Assembly (NCBI GenBank): GCA_037951105.1
Contig: JBAMJV010001366.1
Span: 1 to 64,000 of the forward strand
DNA from: Echinarachnius parma
Taxonomy: Eukaryota; Echinodermata; Echinoidea; Clypeasteroida; Echinarachniidae
Reading direction: 5' to 3'
DNA length: 64,000 bases
Both the position numbers and the translations under genes were made by a program. The notes under the pieces are model-generated. The model did not search any database. It had not been told where the DNA came from and saw nothing but the letters and a program-made list of their open reading frames with translations. Shown here in pieces: positions 45,593 to 57,215 of the stretch (positions are counted from its first letter, which is position 1; every line of letters begins with the position of its first letter).

Positions 45593-46318
45593 TACTAAAA
45601 AAATTAAATTAATATTCATATGACACGCCTATTGGTGATATCTAGAACATCCTATCCTAGCTTTCCCTTTACCCTAACCCTATTCCTAGTCCTATTCCTA
45701 TCCATATAGTCCTATTCCTATTCCTACACTCACTACATCTACATCATCCACTCAGCTTTATATAACCTAGCTTCTGTGTTAATATTTGTTTGATGGTTGG
45801 TATTTCGATAAAGTTGAATGTTTGGATAAAGTTTTAAGAATTTACACAAATACATCATGGAAACAAACCTTTAGAATGTTTTTGTAGATAAATAACTTAC
45901 ATATATTTCAAATAATGAGTAAATAATAACATTGGATTCATTCTGAACAATCAAATAACATGATTATTAATGCATTTTGCAGTCAATGATAACCACTCAT
46001 GAATATTCATGAATAATAACCAACGTTCATCCAACGTTGAACCAACGTTGATCCAACGATGGCATACATCCTGCTTTCAGCAGCTAATTTTAAATCCTTT
46101 TATTATGCAAGGGGGTTTTGACCACCTGTGCTACGAGTAAAAAAATTACCTTTTCTAACATAACAGCTACATGTAGTGAACAACAGATGTGAAATGTTGG
46201 ATTCTCGTTGGATTAACGAACGTTTCACTGTGGGTTAGCGATGTCGATCCAACGTTGCTCTAACGAGATTGTCCAACCTCCATTTCACTTTGAGTTACCG
46301 ATGTTGATCCATCGTTGG
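45593..46318. other. Unique segment of the composite element (copy L)
   Basis: Includes CCTATTCCTA repeats with CCCTAACCC (45660-45740), a CATGAATATTCATG palindrome near 45998, and diverged 60-bp units at about 46225-46313. Matches 54192-54949 and 55755-56500 inverted. No gene. Confidence 0.75.
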
Positions 46319-47351
46319 TGTTGTAATATAATACAAGTAGGCGAAATGCCATGTGTAACTCTGGCATAACAATAATAAATACTGGTAAATTACAAACTTG
46401 AGTGTCAGGGTAGACTACCCGACACCCAGAAGATGGAACCAGGGGATTATTCTGCCCCTTTCGTACGGTTGTCATCCCCTATGTAAGACCGACATTTACC
46501 TTAATGCAAAATGGTTTAACGTGCTAGTGCCAGGGTGGACTACCCAACGCCTAGATGATACCAAGGGATTATTCTGCCCTAAATGGTATTCATCTCTATC
46601 ACAAATCTAATCTATCCGGGGGTCTGAGACGTCGAAGTGGGTAGCGCCTGTCACGTTCTTGCGAGGGCGGCTTCACCTCACTCCAGCACGCTTCTGGGAC
46701 CTCCGTTTCCTCGTTTACTGGAACATGGATGTTACCTTCAGGTGCGCGACGCTTCTTTAGATGATGTCTGTTCCGGCGATACCGCCCACCTTTCTCACTC
46801 TGGATGTGGTACGAGCGGGGCGTTGAATCTTGAGTTGTCACTACGCCAGGTTTCCATTCTTTTCCCACTTGGTAGTACACACGTTCTCCAGACTTCAACA
46901 CCGGCAGCGACTTGGCACCCTGGTCATAGTATCGCTTCTGCCTCTTCTGGAGCTCTTTCTTCCTTCTAGTACTAGCTATGGCTATGCACCGTTGATAACG
47001 AACAGTACAGTTCTCAATAAAGCGTTTTCTGGATGGTATATCCGGTCACACATCAACCGTGAAGCTCGCCTCCCAAAATGGATTCAAATTAGCATTTCTA
47101 CAACACAGGTCATGGCGAATCGAATCAGACATACAGTCACTTTCACTTCAGACACCATGTTGTAATATAATACAAGTAGGCACACGAGTATAGTTGAAAG
47201 CTTACTTTATTAACTGCTTGTAGATCGATGGCCCAACTCATACATGGTTTCTTGACACCCGATAATATACATATCGATCCTATATGGTAATTCACCGGGG
47301 ATGGCGCACTTCTATTTATGATTGTAATTCTACTTGAGTCCACTCATAACT
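46319..47351 (-). mobile_element. Internally deleted Ty3/gypsy remnant (copy L)
   Basis: On the minus strand a 5' LTR-like segment (47159-47351) contains AATAAA and ends ATTATATTACAACA. It is followed at once by the primer-binding-site-like TGGTGTCTGAAG, then a short leader, the integrase C-terminus and a second GCCTACTTGTATTATATTAC end at 46319. Gag, protease, RT and most of integrase are missing. GTTGG (CCAAC on the element strand) flanks both sides (46314-46318, 47352-47356), and removing the insert restores a 60-bp unit. Confidence 0.85.
46599..46964 (-). pseudogene. Gypsy integrase C-terminal remnant (copy L)
   Basis: Reads RKKELQKRQKRYYDQGAKSL, then VLKSGERVYYQVGKEWKPGV, then PRSYHIQSE, RYRRNRHHLKK and RYPLRRLRPPDRLDL to the stop. 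This is the C-terminal (GPY/F-type) end of Ty3/gypsy polyproteins. Copies in the right arm are at 51410-51746 and 53541-53903. A fragment, not a working gene. Confidence 0.82.
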
Positions 47352-47356
47352 GTTGG

Positions 47357-48475
47357 TCTAACGAGATTGTCCAACGTCTTTTTCACTGCGAGGTACCGAT
47401 GTTGATCCAACGTTGGTCCAACAAGATTGTCCAACGTCTTTTTCACTGCGAGTTACCGATGTTGGTCCACCGTTGGTCCAACGAGATTGTCCAACGTCCA
47501 TTTCACTGCGAGTTACCGATGTTGGTCCAACGTTGGTCCAACGAGATTGTCCAACGTCTTCTTCACTGCGAGTTACCGATGTTGGTCCAACGTTGGTCCA
47601 ACAAGATTGTACAACGTCCATTTCACTGCGAATTACCGATGTTGGTCCAACGTTGGGCTAACGAGATTGTCCAACGTCTTTTTCACTGCGAGTTACTGAT
47701 GTTGGTCCAACGTTGGTCCAACGAGATTGTCCAACGTCTTTTTCACTGCGAGTTACCGATGTTGATCCAACGTTGGTCCAACGAGATTGTCCAACGACTA
47801 TTTCACTGCAAGTTACCGATGTTGGTGCAACGTTGGTCCAACGAGATTGTCCAACGTCCATTTCACTGCGAGTTACCGATGTTGGTCCAACGTTGGTCCA
47901 ACAAGATTGTACAACGTCCATTTCACTGCGAGTTACCGATGTTGGTCTAACGTTGGGCTAACAAGATTGTCCAACGTCTTTTTCACTGCGAGTTACCGAT
48001 GTTGGTCCAACGTTGGTCCAACGAGATTGTCCAACGTCCATTTCACTGCGAGTTACCGATGTTGGTCCAACGTTGGTCCAACGAGATTGTCCGACGTCTT
48101 TTTCACTGCGAGTTACCGATGTTGGTCCAACGTTGGTCCAACGAGATTGTCCAACGTCTTTTTCACTGCGAGTTACCGATGTTGATCCAACGTTGGTCCA
48201 ACAAGATTGTCCAACGTCCGTTTCACTGCGAGTTACCGATGTTGATCCAACGTTAGTCCAACGAAATTGTCCAACGTCTATTTCACTGCGAGTTAACGAT
48301 GTTGATCCAACGTTGGTCCAACAAGATTGTCCAACGTACATTTCACTGCGAGTTACCGATGTTGGTCCAACGTTGGTCCAACGAGATTGTCCAACTTCTT
48401 TTTCACTGCGAGTTACCGATGTTGGTCCAACGTTGATCCAACGAGATTGTCCAACGTCCAACGAGTTCCAACGAG
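47357..48475. repeat. 60-bp tandem array (copy L, ~18.5 units)
   Basis: Units contain CGAGATTGTCCAACGTC, TTTCACTGCGAGTTACCGAT and GTTGGTCCAACGTTGGTCCAA. Because 60 is a multiple of three, all frames stay open for hundreds of codons. Units vary mainly at the CTTTTT, CCATTT or CTATTT position. Confidence 0.95.
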
Positions 48476-48520
48476 TTTGCAAGTTTCCGACGTTGGTCCA
48501 ACGTTGGCTTGCTACCTGGG

Positions 48521-48916
48521 TCTCCATTTTAATTCTTTTACTTTCTCCGTAATCCTTTGTTTTCTGTCTTACGACTTTGTGATTGATTGTATCTCGGAGG
48601 GGGGAGCCCCATGAGATTCGGCGAGCCCCCAGGCTCGGTGTATCTCGGAGGGGGGGAGCCCCAAGAGATGCCAGCAGCCCCCAGGCTCGGTGTATTTTCA
48701 CAATTAGGCTTTCTATAACTAAATATAAAGAAAAAGAACTTGGCAGCCATTTCCAATAAAATCAATACATTTTGGGTAACTGGTAAATATAATATTGTCC
48801 TGGGAACGCCCCCTTTAAATCGCCAAAATGTGACGTCATCTAAAGAACTTCGCCCCGTACACGACGCCTATATACATTATGTAGATGACGTAAGCCGATG
48901 AATTGTCAATCACATA
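48521..48916. other. 396-bp spacer between the inverted composite elements
   Basis: Contains two tandem copies of a ~50-bp unit with ATCTCGGAGGGGGGAGCCCC and CCCCCAGGCTCGGTGTAT (48590-48695). No gene. Confidence 0.7.
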
Positions 48917-48954
48917 CCCAGGTAGCAAGCCAACGTTGGACCAACGTTGGAAAC

Positions 48955-51029
48955 TTGCAAACTCGTTGGAACTCGTTGGACGTTGGACAATCTCATTGGA
49001 TCAACGTTGGACCAACATCGGTAACTCGCAGTGAAAAAGAAGTTGGACAATCTCGTTGGACCAACGTTGGACCAACATCGGTAACTCGCAGTGAAATGTA
49101 CGTTGGACAATCTCGTTGGACCAACGTTGGATCAACATCGTTAACTCGCAGTGAAATAGACGTTGGACAATTTCGTTGGACTAACGTTGGATCAACATCG
49201 GTAACTCACAGTGAAAAAGACGTTGGACAATCTCGTTGGACCAACGTTGGACCAACATCGGTAACTCGCAGTGAAAAAGATGTCGGACAATCTCGTTGGA
49301 CCAACGTTGGACCAACATCGGTAACTCGCAGTGAAATGGACGTTGGACAATCTTGTTGGACCAACGTTGGACCAACATCGGTAACTCGCAGTGAAAAAGA
49401 CGTCGGACAATCTCGTTGGACCAACGTTGGACCAACATCGGTAACTCGCAGTGAAATGGACGTTGGACAATCTCGTTGGACCAACGTTGGACCAACATCG
49501 GTAACTCGCAGTGAAAAAGACGTTGGACAATCTCGTTAGCCCAACGTTAGACCAACATCGGTAACTCGAAGTGAAATGGACATTGTACAATCTTGTTGGA
49601 CCAACGTTGGACCAACATCGGTAACTCGCAGTGAAATGGACGTTGGACAATCTCGTTGGACCAACGTTGCACCAACATCGGTAACTTGCAGTGAAATAGT
49701 CGTTGGACAATCTCGTTGGACCAACGTTGGATCAACATCGGTAACTCGCAGTGAAAAAGACGTTGGACAATCTCGTTGGACCAACGTTGGACCAACATCA
49801 GTAACTCGCAGTGAAAAAGACGTTGGACAATCTCGTTAGCCCAACGTTGCAACAACATCGGTAATTTGCAGTGAAATGGACGTTGTACAATCTTGTTGGA
49901 CCAACGTTGGACCAACATCGGTAACTCGCAGTGAAGAAGACGTTGGATAATCTCGTTGGACCAACATCGGTAACTCGCAGTGAAAAAGACGTTGGACAAT
50001 CTCGTTAGCCCAACGTTGCAACAACATCGGTAATTTGCAGTGAAATGGACATTGTACAATCTTGTTGGACCAACGTTGGACCAACATCGGTAACTCGCAG
50101 TGAAATGGACGTTGGACAATCTCGTTGGACCAACGTTGCACCAACATCGGTAACTTGCAGTGAAATAGTCGTTGGACAATCTCGTTGGACAAACGTTGGA
50201 TCAACATCGGTAACTCGCAGTGAAAAAGACGTTGGACAATCTCGTTGGACCAACATTGGACCAACATCGGTAACTCGCAGTGAAATGGACGTTGGACAAT
50301 CTTGTTGGACCAACGTTGGACCAACATCGGTAACTCGCAGTGAAAAAGACGTCGGACAATCTCGTTGGACCAACGTTGGACCAACATCGGTAACTCGCAG
50401 TGAAATGGACGTTGGACAATGTTGTTGGACCAACGTTGGACCAACATCGGTAACTCGCAGTGAAAAAGACGTCGGACAATCTTGTTGGACCAACGTTGGA
50501 CCAACATCGGTAACTCGCAGTGAAATGGACGTTGGACAATCTCGTTGGACCAACGTTGCACCAACATCGGTAACTTGCAGTGAAATAGTCGTTGGACAAT
50601 CTCGTTGGACCAACGTTGGATCAACATCGGTAACTCGCAGTGAAAAAGACGTTGGACAATCTCGTTGGACCAACGTTGGACCAACATCAGTAACTCGCAG
50701 TGAAAAAGACGTTGGACAATCTCGTTAGCCCAACGTTGGACCAACATCGGTAATTCGCAGTGAAATGGACGTTGTACAATCTTGTTGGACCAACGTTGGA
50801 CCAACATCGGTAACTCGCAGTGAAGAAGACGTTGGACAATCTCGTTGGAGCAACGCTGGACCAACATCGGTAACTCGCAGTGAAAAAGACGTTGGACAAT
50901 CTTGTTGGACCAACGTTGGATCAACATCGGTACCTCGCAGTGAAAAAGACGTTGGACAATCTCGTTGGACCAACGTTGGATCAACATCGGTAATTCGCAG
51001 TGAAAAAGACGTTGCACAATCTCGTTAGA
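48955..51029. repeat. 60-bp tandem array (R-outer, ~34 units)
   Basis: Inverse orientation to 47357-48475. One 49-bp unit near 49921-49969 lacks CCAACGTTGGA. Blocks of several units recur (for example 49576-49840 resembles 50045-50260 and 50521-50730), indicating higher-order duplication within the array. Confidence 0.95.
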
Positions 51030-51034
51030 CCAAC

Positions 51035-51840
51035 AGTAATGAGTGGACTCAAGTAGAATTACAATCATAAATAGAAGTGCGCCATCCCCGGTGAATTACC
51101 ATATAGGATCGATATGTATATTATCGGGTGTCAAGAGACCATGTATGAGTTGGGCCATCGATCTACAAGCAGTTAATAAAGTAAGCTTTCAACTATACTC
51201 GTGTGCCTACTTGTATTATATTACAACATGGTGTCTGAAGTGAAAGTGACTGTATGTCTGATTCGATTCGCCATGACCTGTGTTGTAGAAATGCTAATTT
51301 GAATCCATTTTGGGAGGCGAGCTTCACGGTTGATGTGTGACCGGATATACCATCCAGAAAACGCTTTATTGAGAACTGTACTGTTCGTTATCAACGGTGC
51401 ATAGCTAGTAGGAAGAAAGAGCTCCAGAAGAGGCAGAAGCGATACTATGACCAGGGTGCCAAGTCGCTGCCGGTGTTGAAGTCTGGAGAACGTGTGGGAA
51501 AAGAATGGCGTAGTGACAACTCAAGATTCAACGCCCCGCTCGTACCACATCCAGAGTGAGAAAGGTGGGCGGTATCGCCGGAACAGACATCATCTAAAGA
51601 AGCGTCGCGCACCTGAAGGTAACATCCATGTTCCAGTAAACGAGGAAACGGAGGTCCCAGAAGCGTGCTGGAGTGAGGTGAAGCCGCCCTCGCAAGAACG
51701 TGACAGGCGCTACCCACTCGACGTCTACTCTCAGACCCCCGGATAGATTAGATTTGTGATAGAGATGAATACCATTTAGGGCAGAATAATCCCTTGGTAT
51801 CATGATCTAGGCGTTGGGTAGTCCACCCTGGCACTAGCAC
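51035..51840 (+). mobile_element. Gypsy remnant, R-outer, 5' part
   Basis: Starts after CCAAC (51030-51034). The LTR-like part ends ATTACAACA at about 51229, followed by TGGTGTCTGAAG. It is interrupted at 51841 by the nested element and resumes at 55547, ending at 55749 before CCAAC (55750-55754). Confidence 0.82.
51410..51746 (+). pseudogene. Gypsy integrase C-terminal remnant (R-outer)
   Basis: Same fragment as 46599-46964 with two small deletions near 51495 and 51510 (missing YYQ and KPG codons), and an altered C-terminus. Confidence 0.8.
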
Positions 51841-51864
51841 CCCAGGTAGCAAGCCAACGTTGGA

Positions 51865-53173
51865 CCAACGTCGGAAACTTGCAAACTCGTTGGAACTCGT
51901 TGGACGTTGGACAATCTCGTTGGATCAACGTTGGACCAACATCGGTAACTCGCAGTGAAAAAGAAGTTGGACAATCTCGTTGGACCAACGTTGGACCAAC
52001 ATCGGTAACTCGCAGTGAAATGTACGTTGGACAATCTCGTTGGACCAACGTTGGATCAACATCGTTAACTCGCAGTGAAATAGACGTTGGACAATTTTGT
52101 TGGACTAACGTTGGATCAACATCGGTAACTCGCAGTGAAAAAGACATTGGACAATCTCGTTGGACCAACGTTGGACCAACATCGGTAACTCGCAGTGAAA
52201 AAGACGTTGGACAATCTTGTTGGACCAACATTGGACCAACATCGGTAACTCGCAGTGAAATGGACGTTGGACAATCTTGTTGGACCAATGTTGGATCAAC
52301 ATCGGTAACTCGCAGTGAAAAAGACGTTGGACAATCTCGTTGGACCAACGTTGGACCAACATCGGTAACTCGCAGTGAAAAAGACGTTGGACAATCTCGT
52401 TGGACCAACATCGGTAACTCGCAGTGAAATGGATGTTGGACAATCTTGTTGGACCAACGTTGGACCAACATCGGTAACTCGCAGTGAAAAAGACGTCGGA
52501 CAATCTCGTTGGACCAACGTTGGACCAACATCGGTAACTCGCACTGAAATGGACGTTGGACAATCTCGTTGGACCAACGTTGCACCAACATCGGTAACTT
52601 GCAGTGAAATAGTCGTTGGACAATCTCGTTGGACCAACGTTGGATCAACATCGGTAACTCGCAGTGAAAAAGACGTTGGACAATCTCGTTGGACCAACGT
52701 TGGACCAACATCAGTAACTCGCAGTGAAATGGACGTTGGACAATCTTGTTGGACCAATGTTGGATCAACATCGGTAACTCGCAGTGAAAAAGACGTTGGA
52801 CAATCTCGTTGGACCAACGTTGGACCAACATAGGTAACTCGCAGTGAAGAAGACGTTGGACAATCTCGTTGGACCAACGTTGGACCAACATCGGTAACTC
52901 GCAGTGAAATGGACGTTGGACAATCTCGTTGGACCAACGGTGGACCAACATCGGTAACTCGCAGTGAAATTGACGTTGGACAATCTCGTTGGAGCAACGC
53001 TGGACCAACATCGGTAACTCGCAGTGAAAAAGACGTTGGACAATCTTGTTGGACCAACGTTGGATCAACATCGGTACCTCGCAGTGAAAAAGACGTTGGA
53101 CAATCTCGTTGGACCAACGTTGGATCAACATCGGTAATTCGCAGTGAAAAAGACGTTGGACAATCTCGTTAGA
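51865..53173. repeat. 60-bp tandem array (R-inner, ~22 units)
   Basis: Same unit and orientation as 48955-51029, with one shortened unit near 52381-52420. Confidence 0.95.
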
Positions 53174-53178
53174 CCAAC

Positions 53179-54191
53179 AGTAATGAGTGGACTCAAGTAG
53201 AATTACAATCATAAATAGAAGTGCGCCATCCCCGGTGAATTACCATATAGGATCGATATCGGGTGTCAAGAGACCATGTATGAGTTGGGCCATCGATCTA
53301 CAAGCAGTTAATAAAGTAAGCTTTCAACTATACTCGTGTGCTTGTATTATATTACAACATGGTGTCTGAAGTGAAAGTGACTGTATGTCTGATTCGATTC
53401 GCCATGACCTGTGTTGTAGAAATGCTAATTTGAATCCATTTTGGGAGGCGAGCTTCACGGTTGATGTGTGACCGGATATACCATCCAGAAAACGCTTTAT
53501 TGAGAACTGTACTGTTCGTTATCAACGGTGCATAGCTAGTAGGAAGAAAGAGCTCCAGAAGAGGCAGAAGCGATACTATGACCAGGGTGCCAAGTCGCTG
53601 CCGGTGTTGAAGTCTGGAGAACGTGTGTACTACCAAGTGGGAAAAGAATGGAAACCTGGCGTAGTGACAACTCAAGATTCAACGCCCCGCTCGTACCACA
53701 TCCAGAGTGAGAAAGGTGGGCGGTATCGCCGGAACAGACATCATCTAAAGAAGCATCGCGCACCTGAAGGTAACATCCATGTTCCAGTAAACGAGGAAAC
53801 GGAGGTCCCAGAAGCGTGCTGGAGTGAGGTGAAGCCGCCCTCGCAAGAACGTGACAGGCGCTACCCACTTCGACGTCTACTCTCAGACCACCGGATAGAT
53901 TAGATTTGTGATAGAGATGAATACCATTTAGGGCAGAATAATCCCTTGGTATCATCTAGGCGTTGGGTAGTCCACCCTGGCACTAGCACGTTAAACCATT
54001 TTGCATAAGGTAAATGTCGGTCTTACAATAGGGGATGACAACCGTACGAAAGGGGCAGAATAATCCCCTGGTTCCATCTTCTGGGTGTCGGGTAGTCTAC
54101 CCTGACACTCAAGTTTGTAATTTACCAGTATTTATTATTGTTATGCCAGAGTTACACATGGCATTTCGCCTACTTGTATTATATTACAACA
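53179..54191 (+). mobile_element. Gypsy remnant (R-inner)
   Basis: Preceded by CCAAC (53174-53178). Ends at ATTACAACA (54191), followed by CCATG in place of CCAAC. The LTR part lacks 9 bp (GTATATTAT-type) relative to R-outer. Confidence 0.82.
53541..53903 (+). pseudogene. Gypsy integrase C-terminal remnant (R-inner)
   Basis: The most complete plus-strand copy of the fragment at 46599-46964, including YYQVGKEWKPGVV and ending RYPLRRLLSDHRID-stop. Confidence 0.82.
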
Positions 54192-54949
54192 CCATGCGAT
54201 GGATCAACATTGGTAACTCAAAGTGAAATGGAGGTTGGACAATCTCGTTAGAGCAACGTTGGATCGACATCGGTAACCCACAGTGAAACGTTCGTTATTC
54301 CAACGAGAATCCAACATTTCACATCTGTTGTTCACTACATGTAGCTGTTATGTTAGAAAAGGTAATTTTTTTACTCGTAGCACAGGTGGTCAAAACCCCC
54401 TTGCATAATAAAAGGATTTAAAATTAGCTGCTGAAAGCAGGATGTATGCCATCGTTGGATCAACGTTGGTTCAACGTTGGATGAACGTTGGTTATTATTC
54501 ATGAATATTCATGAGTGGTTATCATTGACTGCAAAAAGCATTAATAATCATGTTATTTGATTGTTCAGAATGAATCCAATGTTATTATTTACTCATTATT
54601 TGAAATATATGTAAGTTATTTATCTACAAAAACATTCTAAAGGTTTGTTTCCATGATGTATTTGTGTAAATTCTTAAAACTTTATCCAAACATTCAACTT
54701 TATCGAAATACCAACCATCAAACAAATATTAACACAGAAGCTAGGTTATATAAAGCTGAGTGGATGATGTAGATGTAGTGAGTGTAGGAATAGGAATAGG
54801 ACTATATGGATAGGGATAGGAATAGGACTAGGAATAGGGTTAGGGTTAGGTTAGTCTTAGGTAAAGGGAAAGCTAGGATAGGATGTTCTAGATATCACCA
54901 ATAGGCGTGTCATATGAATATTAATTAAATTTTTTTAGTACGGTGAGAC
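54192..54949. other. Unique segment of R-inner, with telomere-like patch
   Basis: Counterpart of 45593-46318. At 54778-54865 AGGAATAGG repeats grade into TAGGGTTAGGGTTAGG. No gene. Confidence 0.75.
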
Positions 54950-55530
54950 GTTGGTCCAATGTTGGACCAACGTTGGACCAACGTTGGATCAACGTTGGAC
55001 CAACGTTGGAGAAATGTTGGTGAATTACGCTGGACCAACGTTGGATGCTTGTTGGAGACATGTTGGAGACATATTGGATGCTTGTTGGACACATGTTGCT
55101 TTGACGTTGGATCAACGTTTGCGTACGCCCAATCAACGCTGCTCCAACAAAATACCAACCTTGGATTAACGTTGGAAAAGCGTTGGTCCAATGTTGGCTG
55201 CTTGTTGGATGCATGTTGGAGACATATTGGATGCTTGTTGGACACATGTTGCTTTGACGTTGGATCAACGTTTGCGTACGCCCAATCAACGCTGCTCCAA
55301 CAAAATACCAACCTTGGATTAACGTTGGAAAAGCGTTGGTCCAACGTTGACAAATAACAACTTTTCAACGATGGACCAACGTTGATCCAACGTTGGCATT
55401 TCGTTTTCGGCAACGTTGGAGCAACGTTGATTGGGCGTACGCAACCATCGTTGGTCCAACGTTGCCGGACAACGTTGGACCAACGTTGCCGAAAAAATTG
55501 GACAACGTTGGTCCAACGTTGGACCAACGT
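54950..55530. repeat. Irregular CCAACGTTGG minisatellite (R-inner)
   Basis: Contains a ~120-bp internal direct duplication (about 55040-55190 versus 55195-55335) sharing ATATTGGATGCTTGTTGGAC and GCGTACGCCCAATCAACGCT. Confidence 0.9.
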
Positions 55531-55754
55531 TGGCTTGCTACCTGGGACGTTAAACCATTTTGCATAAGGTAAATGTCGGTCTTACATAGGGGATGACAAC
55601 CGTACGAAAGGGGCAGAATAATCCCCTGGTTCCATCTTCTGGGTGTCGGGTAGTCTACCCTGACACTCAAGTTTGTAATTTACCAGTATTTATTATTGTT
55701 ATGCCAGAGTTACACATGGCATTTCGCCTACTTGTATTATATTACAACACCAAC

Positions 55755-56499
55755 GATGGATCAACATCGGTAACTCAAAGTGAAATGGAGGTTGGACAAT
55801 CTCGTTAGAGCAACGTTGGATCGACATCGGTAACCCACAGTGAAACGTTCGTTAATCCAACGAGAATCCAACATTTCACATCTGTTGTTCACTACATGTA
55901 GCTGTTATGTTAGAAAAGGTAATTTTTTTACTCGTAGCACAGGTGGTCAAAACCCCCTTGCATAATAAAAGGATTTAAAATTAGCTGCTGAAAGCAGGAT
56001 GTATGCCATCGTTGGATCAACGTTGGTTCAACGTTGGATGAACGTTGGTTATTATTCATGAATATTCATGAGTGGTTATCATTGACTGCAAAAAGCATTA
56101 ATAATCATGTTATTTGATTGTTCAGAATGAATCCAATGTTATTATTTACTCATTATTTGAAATATATGTAAGTTATTTATCTACAAAAACATTCTAAAGG
56201 TTTGTTTCCATGATGTATTTGTGTAAATTCTTAAAACTTTATCCAAACATTCAACTTTATCGAAATACCAACCATCAAACAAATATTAACACAGAAGCTA
56301 GGTTATATAAAGCTGAGTGGATGATGTAGGATCGATGTAGTGAGTGTAGGAATAGGAATAGGACTATATGGATAGGAATAGGACTAGGAATAGGGTTAGG
56401 GTTAGTCTTAGGTAAAGGGAAAGCTAGGATAGGATGTTCTAGATATCACCAATAGGCGTGTCATATGAATATTAATTTAATTTTTTTAGTACGGTGAGA
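55755..56499. other. Residual 60-bp units and unique segment of R-outer
   Basis: About one and a half 60-bp units (55755-55850), then the unique segment matching 54192-54949, including the AGGAATAGG and TTAGGGTTAG patch at 56345-56410. Confidence 0.75.
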
Positions 56500-57029
56500 C
56501 GTTGGTCCAATGTTGGACCATGGTCCAATGTTGGACCAACGTTGGATCAACGTTGGACCAACATTGGAGAAATGTTGGTGAATTACGCTGGACCAACGTT
56601 GGATGCTTGTTGGAGACATGTTGGATGCTTGTTGGAGACATGTTGGATGCTTGTTGGATGAGTGTTGGAGACATGTTGGATGCTTGTTGGAAATATGGTG
56701 GATGCTTGTTGGACACATGTTGCTTTGACGTTGGATCAACGTTTGCGTACGCCCAACCAACGCTGCTCCAACGTTGGCGGATACAAAATACCAACCTTGG
56801 ATCAACGTTGGAAAAGCGTTGGTCCAACGTTGACAAATGACAACTTTCCAACGATGGACCAACGTTGATCCAACGTTGGTATTTTGTTTTCGCCAACGTT
56901 GGAGCAGCGTTGTTTGGGCGTACGCAAGCAACGTTGGTCCAACGTTGCCGGACAACGTTGGACCAACGTTGCCGAAAAAATTGGACAACGTTGGTCCAAC
57001 GTTGGACCAACGTTGGCTTGCTACCTGGG
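56500..57029. repeat. Irregular CCAACGTTGG minisatellite (R-outer)
   Basis: Inverse of 45062-45592 at high identity. Confidence 0.9.
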
Positions 57030-57069
57030 ATGTCAATCACGCTGCTGATTTTGGACCCTAAATGTGGGC

Positions 57070-57215
57070 GGGGTGTAAACTGGCTGCTAAGTGAGATTCG
57101 GCATCAGAAAATTAGCCTAAAATCACTACTGTGTTTATTTTCATGAATTTTTTTTCGGCAAACCTATTTTACAAGTCATCAACTATGGAATAAGTGCCAA
57201 AGTACGTTGCATTAT
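57070..57215. repeat. Dispersed repeat, inverted copy of 22340-22490
   Basis: Shares GGCATCAGAAAA, CTACTGTGTTTATTTTCATG, GTCATCAACTAT and CAAAGTACGTTG with the reverse complement of 22340-22490. Confidence 0.7.

Larger units (their letters stand above)
45062..48520 (-). mobile_element. CCCAGGTAGCAAGCC composite TIR element, copy L
   Basis: The left end CCCAGGTAGCAAGCC and the right end GGCTTGCTACCTGGG are perfect inverted repeats, flanked by TC (45060-45061 and 48521-48522). Order from the right end inward on the minus strand: 60-bp array, gypsy remnant, about one and a half more 60-bp units, ~0.6 kb of unique sequence, irregular CCAACGTTGG minisatellite. No transposase is visible, so it is non-autonomous. 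It is in opposite orientation to the two right-hand copies. Confidence 0.88.
51841..55546 (+). mobile_element. Composite TIR element, copy R-inner (nested)
   Basis: CCCAGGTAGCAAGCC to GGCTTGCTACCTGGG, flanked by AC (51839-51840 and 55547-55548). The target, CTAGCACGTTAAACC, is intact in copies L and R-inner (about 53990 and, inverted, 46520), proving insertion into the gypsy remnant of R-outer with a 2-bp duplication. Confidence 0.93.
48917..57029 (+). mobile_element. Composite TIR element, copy R-outer (interrupted by R-inner)
   Basis: CCCAGGTAGCAAGCC at 48917 and its inverse ending at 57029. Without the nested copy it is about 4.4 kb. Flanks are TA on the left and AT on the right, so a 2-bp duplication is not evident here. 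Layout: 60-bp array, gypsy remnant (51035-51840 plus 55547-55749), residual units, unique segment, irregular minisatellite. Confidence 0.85.

Noticed and set aside
47357-48475. CRISPR array
   Set aside because: The 60-bp units are contiguous with no unique spacers, and the DNA is eukaryotic.
47318-53212. Very long open frames (up to 470 codons) with 20-residue repeats such as QRWSNEIVQRLFHCELPMLV
   Set aside because: They exist on both strands and in several frames because the repeat unit is 60 bp. They begin or end inside transposon sequence and show no codon preference.
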